A DNA stretch of 64,000 nt. Origin: Ophiura sarsii (lineage: Eukaryota > Echinodermata > Ophiuroidea > Amphilepidida > Ophiuridae). Shown here piece after piece: positions 50,801 to 56,800 of the stretch (within the stretch, counting starts at the first letter, position 1; the number at the start of each line of letters is the position of its first letter). The stretch covers positions 68,512,682 to 68,576,681 of the forward strand of contig CM069453.1 in the NCBI GenBank assembly GCA_035610835.1, written 5' to 3'. The notes beneath the pieces were generated by a model. That model saw only the letters and a program-made list of their open reading frames with translations, did no database searches and was not told where the DNA came from. The position numbers and the translations under genes were made by a program.

Positions 50801-53800
50801 GTAGATTGACGAGACCATATGTGGAAAAACCATGGGTTAGTTTTAAGGTGGATGTTTTTGTTGCAATTAATAACCATTGGCAAGGATAAATTCCGATTAG
50901 GAAAACTTTGTTTTTGTTGTGAATAATGATTGCCTAAAATAGATTTGAAAGTGTGTTAGGAGGCAGGAGTCCATTCATAACAGTCAGATATGTTGCACAA
51001 AAGACAAGCAGGACTGACCCAATTGGCCATTTGGGTAGATTAGTTGGATATTCTAGAATGGAGCTTCAATCACATTTATGAAATGCAAATTAAAACCATT
51101 ATAAGTATAAGCCAGGTTTAGTGCTATAGCTTGATGTTAACAAATGGTTTTATTTTTTGAACTCTTCTGCAATGAATCATTCAAGTATTCAGAGATATTT
51201 TACTCAAGTATTCAGAGATGTATCACTCAACAAGTATTCAGAGATGTATCACTCAAGTATAATAATTTTTACTTTGTGTTAGTTTTTATATTAAAAATAT
51301 ACCCTATCGTTGTATGGTAACAATCACATTTTGACATTTTGAAAGTAAATATTTGCCATGAAATCTGTGTTGATGTTAGCTTGAGTGATAACTTCACTCT
51401 GTATATATGCACAATGTCACTCTGAGATGATTTATGTATATTTAATTTCAACTCCAATATTTATGTTGGATATTATCCGATTTTAATACGGTGACACAGT
51501 TAATCACCCATGCTGGAATGGCAGAAAACTACACAGTTGTAGTGCACTGTTAGTTGAAAGAAAATCAAGATAGACCATTTAGCTGTTTAATGGAGGTCCA
51601 AAGTCCATTAATATTTAGTGATGAGTTATTGATGTTATGCGAGTACTATAATTCAGAAATTGGTGTTTTCAAGAGGCTGACATTACTTACCTATATCACA
51701 CCAGTTTTGACTTTTCAATTTTTTTGTCACTCTGTAGGTAGAATCAAAAAATATTTGCTGAAAATGGCTGAACAATCAATCAGAGTTGAATAAATCTGAT
51801 GTGTGTTCGCTTTGGTTTTCAAAATAAAAGACAAATTCAAAACATTTGTCTTTCTTCACTCTATAACAATACAGACCCTGTCGGTCCACTGCTTTTGAGC
51901 AACAGCTAGATTTCTAATATTATAAGCAGTAAATGTATCCAAATAGTAATGTTATTTTTCACCACCGAGCGTTAAGTTGCCATATGCTTGGCGGATCATG
52001 TACCAGCTTCACATTTTGACATGAATTTAACATTAAAGGTAAACCACGCCGTGCAATGTGCAAACATGACTTCTCACATAAAATAATTAACATGGCATTT
52101 CTCATTTCCTTTTTTGTGTGGAATAAAATGAGTTTTTATTTTAATAACTTTCATTTTGTTACTTTCTGACTCTGATGGTATGAGATAGAAATGATGTTAA
52201 AAGAAAGAACATGATTGTATCGTAAACTTAAAATGTATTAAATAAATCATGTTTTATGATACTGTAAAACACTATAATTTCGCAGATACTTGATTTCGCG
52301 AATTAAAAATAACTGCTATTTTAGCGGGCATTTAATTTCACGAATCTGGAAATGTTAATGTTACTTTCAATGCAAAATCGTCAGTTTCACGGGTATTTAA
52401 TTTTGTGAATTCCTCGTGAAATGTGCGAAATTAAGTGGTTTTTTTACAGTAAATGCCAGGTTCAAGACAAAATGGAGTTGCTTTCCACTTGTTTCAACAT
52501 TTTTAAAAGTGATACATAATTGACATATGTGACGCGATCAAGAGGAATGAGTCGGATGTCGGGGAATCCCAAATTGAGATATGGCCAATTCAAAATGGCG
52601 GCTTACATAAGTTTTGATGGAAATTCATGTATACAATTTGACATAACTTTAGAACAAAACGTCGCATCGACATGGGATTTTCAGTTTCTGAAAGCTCTAG
52701 GTGTCTTCTTTAAAACTGTATTAAAAACTCATTTTCGACCAGGGTCGACATCCGACTCATTCCTCTTGATCGCGTCACATATTAATAATTAAAAGTCATC
52801 GCATTCTTTTTTCATAACTTGAAACAGTAAACTCGCAATCAATTTTGAAAGCCTTATTTGGTCTTGTTTCATTTCACTGTGGAATGATGAGACTATATCC
52901 AAACTATAACTGTATTAAAAACTCATTTTCGACCAGGGTCGACATCCGACTCATTCCTCTTGATCGCGTCACATATTAATAATTAAAAGTCATCGCATTC
53001 TTTTTTCATAACTTGAAACAGTAAACTCGCAATCAATTTTGAAAGCCTTATTTGGTCTTGTTTCATTTCACTGTGGAATGATGAGACTATCCACTAGGAA
53101 TACCTACCTGATGTGTACCTGTACTATGGTTTGATATATTTATGAATCCCTCACCGCGCTACCGATATTACCTGTAATTTAAATTATTTTTATCTACATT
53201 TGCATACCCTAAAAGCTAAAGAAAATCAAGAATTTTATCTCGGCTGTAATTGCATCATCAACTTTCATGAATCATTGCGATTGCAGTTTTTCAAAATCGT
53301 GATTTGAAAAAGTGTATTTTAAGTTGCATCTATATAATAAGTGGTATCTGTTACTATTGATAGTACTATTTTGTGACTACTGTATCAGATCAGATAACTG
53401 TCCTTGTACTTCACTCACTTTCTAGGTCTTCATATAGCTTGCATTGCTGTTTAAAGCTTTTCTAAGCTTTACATTTTCACATTGGTAGAAATTAATAAAA
53501 TCAATTGAACAGTGACATCACTTTACAGGCTCAGCAGTTACGCACACTTATGTATATCTTGTCTTTCTATGTGGGGGTGTGTATACGCTAGCGTCTCAGG
53601 AGGGCACACAAGTTTATTCATGATCAGAGTGACGTCACTATCTCGTGGAAGTTAAATAGGCTTAAGTTAAGAATCCATTGGACATGGCTTGTAGTTAGGA
53701 ACGTATAATGCATCTCGGGGGGGGGGGGGGGGGTCCATGATATTTTGGTCTGCAATGTTCAAAGGATCGTGTACAGGACTACGGTATTATAACCTACTTA

Positions 53801-56800
53801 CCAACACTAGTGCATATTCAGCAGAGACTTGACTCTGGTTAGCACAGATTGACTATTTGGATTGACAACACAATCCATCAGACATGACTCTGTCAAGGTG
53901 TCAAGGCCTTCTTGAGATTCTTGTGTCTGCTTGTATACTGTATATTGGGAATGCCAAGATGTTTGTGATTGGGGCCAAACATCAGGGTTGTGCTATTTCA
54001 GTGAGTTTACTTCTCTACTATGCTTGCGTGATGTCAATAGTATTTCATGAAGAGACCTGTCTACTGTGATTGTAAGGTGAAAGCGGGCATAGTTATATGC
54101 AAGTCTGATATTCAAACCTGTAAAATAAAGCTTAAACCTGTCAACTAAAATGCAAGGGAAGTGGTTTATGTTTTTGTTGGCTTATACTTAGGCGCTGGTT
54201 GTTATAGATTCGCATATTGAACATAAAGGTACAATGTTAAATTTGTGGCAAAAGTGGGTAGGGGAAGGGTGACGTGCAACAATGGGGAAGGGAGAGGGGA
54301 AGGGGACTTATATTTATTTAGGAAGCAATATGCTGTGGCAAAACTCTTCAACAAAATCATGCATTTACCAAATGTATGTATAGCGAAAATAAAAATGGAA
54401 CAAATTTACCAAATTGTGAAAGAAAGTTGAACTTCAAAATAAGGCAATTTCCAAGATTTTTCAAATAAGACCTACTACATAAAAATGCATACTAATTCCA
54501 ACAATAAAAATATATAAGGGGTCATCGACACACCAGATAGCAGAAAATATAACCGATGTTTGCGAATTGCCCACATTAATTTACCAACATGTCCTAATAT
54601 GCAAGTATGAATTGAGTCAGCCTGCATGCACCCACCGGGCAGCCTGCCCTTTCCCCTTCCCTAGCAAAGATATAAAATAACTTCTGCATAATCATGCCAT
54701 ACAATGCTGTGTCAGTGTCACAGTGATTATGCCTTGATGGATAATCATTAAAATTCATATTATACTGTGACGAATACAGTAAATTAATCAATATTTTCCT
54801 CAAATGTTTTTTTCTCTTAACACTTCCCACGCGGCAGGCAGCAGCTGCAGACGACATTTCAAAATTTCACAAAATGTTTCAAAAATGTCAAAATTACTGT
54901 ATTTCATTACCATATTTGGAATTACCATGAGAAATCCATTGAAATAAGTACAAACATGCCTAGTGTTTGGTCAGTAATCTTTAAGATAGACTTTGAAAAT
55001 TATGAAAGGTTTCTGAAAAATCTGTTTTGTGTATGGTAAAAAAAATAGCCGCGTGGAAAGCGTTAAGATATTTCCTATATCCCCACCGAACTGATGTAAT
55101 TAATGACTGTCAGTCATTGTTTCGTAATAATCATTTCATAACAGACATGGTGATATTAATTCTTAATATTGACTCCCTCCATTATTTCTCTCTCTCCGTA
55201 GAACTGATTTTATGAAAGAAATGAAGGTAATGTCTCAACTACGAGATCCCAACATAGTGAAGCTGCTGGCAGCCTGCACTGAAGATGAGCCGCTGTGTAT
55301 GATAGTAGAATATATGGAGAATGGGGACCTCAACCAGTTCCTATTTGACAGTGAACCAGAATGGGAAGCACCTAAGGGTCAAGGGGCGTCCAATGTTAGG
55401 GTTGTAAGGTATGTGATACACAATAACCTATATGTATGATAGAATGGGACGCACCCAAGGGTCAGGAGGTGTCCAATGTTAGGGTTGTCAGGTATGTGAT
55501 ACACAATAGTCTCTATGTATGATAGTGGAGTGTATGGAAAATGGAGACCTCTACTTATTCCAATTGATGTGAACCAGAATGTGAAGGGGCACCCAGTATA
55601 AGGTTGTTAAGTATGCTTGGCAAATACACAGTTCAACAAAAATAAGTTCCCCTTAAGATTATGCCTGATATTTTTAAAATGAGTTACTCCATCGAAATGA
55701 TTTTTGGCACACAATGTACATGTGCACAGCAACACTAGAACAGGGCTAAACTAGGCAGGTGTTGTAATGCATGAATGAGCACACATTGAATGGAGGAATA
55801 CTTCAATTCAAAAGTTGCTAAATGATGTATTGAAGGAGGATGGTTAAGCAGTTTGAACCACAGGCTTTGCTTGAATACCGCACAGTTGTTGTGCTGCTTT
55901 AATGAGCACACATTGACTGGAGGAATACCTCATTTCAAAAGGTGAAAAATACGGTGTTCAAGTAAAGAACCTGGTTCAAGACCCTGGTTCAAGCTGCTTA
56001 ACCATCCACCTTATAATACATCATTTAGCAACTTTTAAATTGAGGTATTCCTCCATTCAATGTGTGCTCATTCGAGCATTACAACACTTGCATAGTTATC
56101 CGTTCTAGTGTTGCTGTGCACGCGTACATTAATTTGTGCCAAAAATCGTTTCGATGGAGTAACTCATTTTAAAAATAACAGGCATAATCTAAAGGGGAAC
56201 TTTTTGTTGTTGAACTGTGTATAACTACCAGATGATGTTACTCAATATGCTTGAGAAGGGACAGGAATCTTGTTTGGTCCTTTTTAGATTCACTAAAGTA
56301 TAATGCATTAGTCCACAAAAACAGTTAGGATAGGCTCACTTCAGATGTGTTGAGAGCACATCAAGCGTTTGTTAGTGCAAGAGATTTACCTGTCCCATAG
56401 GGCACCTCAAAGAAGATACCAGATAAACAAAGTCTTTTTGATTTCACCAAATGTTCTTTTTTTCTGCAACATGACCCAGTTTAATACATTAAATGTTGAG
56501 ATTTATGGCAGTTTAAATGTTGAATTTGACTGATTTCTTGTCTTCTTCCTTCCTCAGTATGGGTTCGCTGATCTACATGGCCACCCAGATAGCATCAGGA
56601 ATGAAATACCTGGCCAACATGAACTTTGTACACCGTGATCTTGCCACACGGAACTGTCTAGTAGGCCAGGGATACACCATACGAATAGCAGACTTTGGCA
56701 TGAGTAGAAACTTGTATTCCAGTAATTATTATCGCATTGAAGGCAGAGCAGTACTACCCATTAGGTGGATGGCTTGGGAGAGTATACTCATGGTAAGTAT

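Larger units (their letters stand above)
46148..55201 (+). other. DDR intron 10
   Basis: 9054 bases, GT..AG. Contains repeats at 46310, 46900, 50553, 51180 and 52714, a tRNA-like SINE (49405-49505) and MITEs at 50150, 52266, 52528 and 54821. Stretches such as 47.2-49.2 kb and 53.1-54.8 kb show only AT-rich sequence, with C or G tracts near 48167 and 53718. Confidence 0.85.
55409..56557 (+). other. DDR intron 11
   Basis: 1149 bases, GT..AG. About half is a TA-flanked fold-back transposon (55627-56219). Before it lie two decayed copies of parts of exon 11. Confidence 0.9.
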
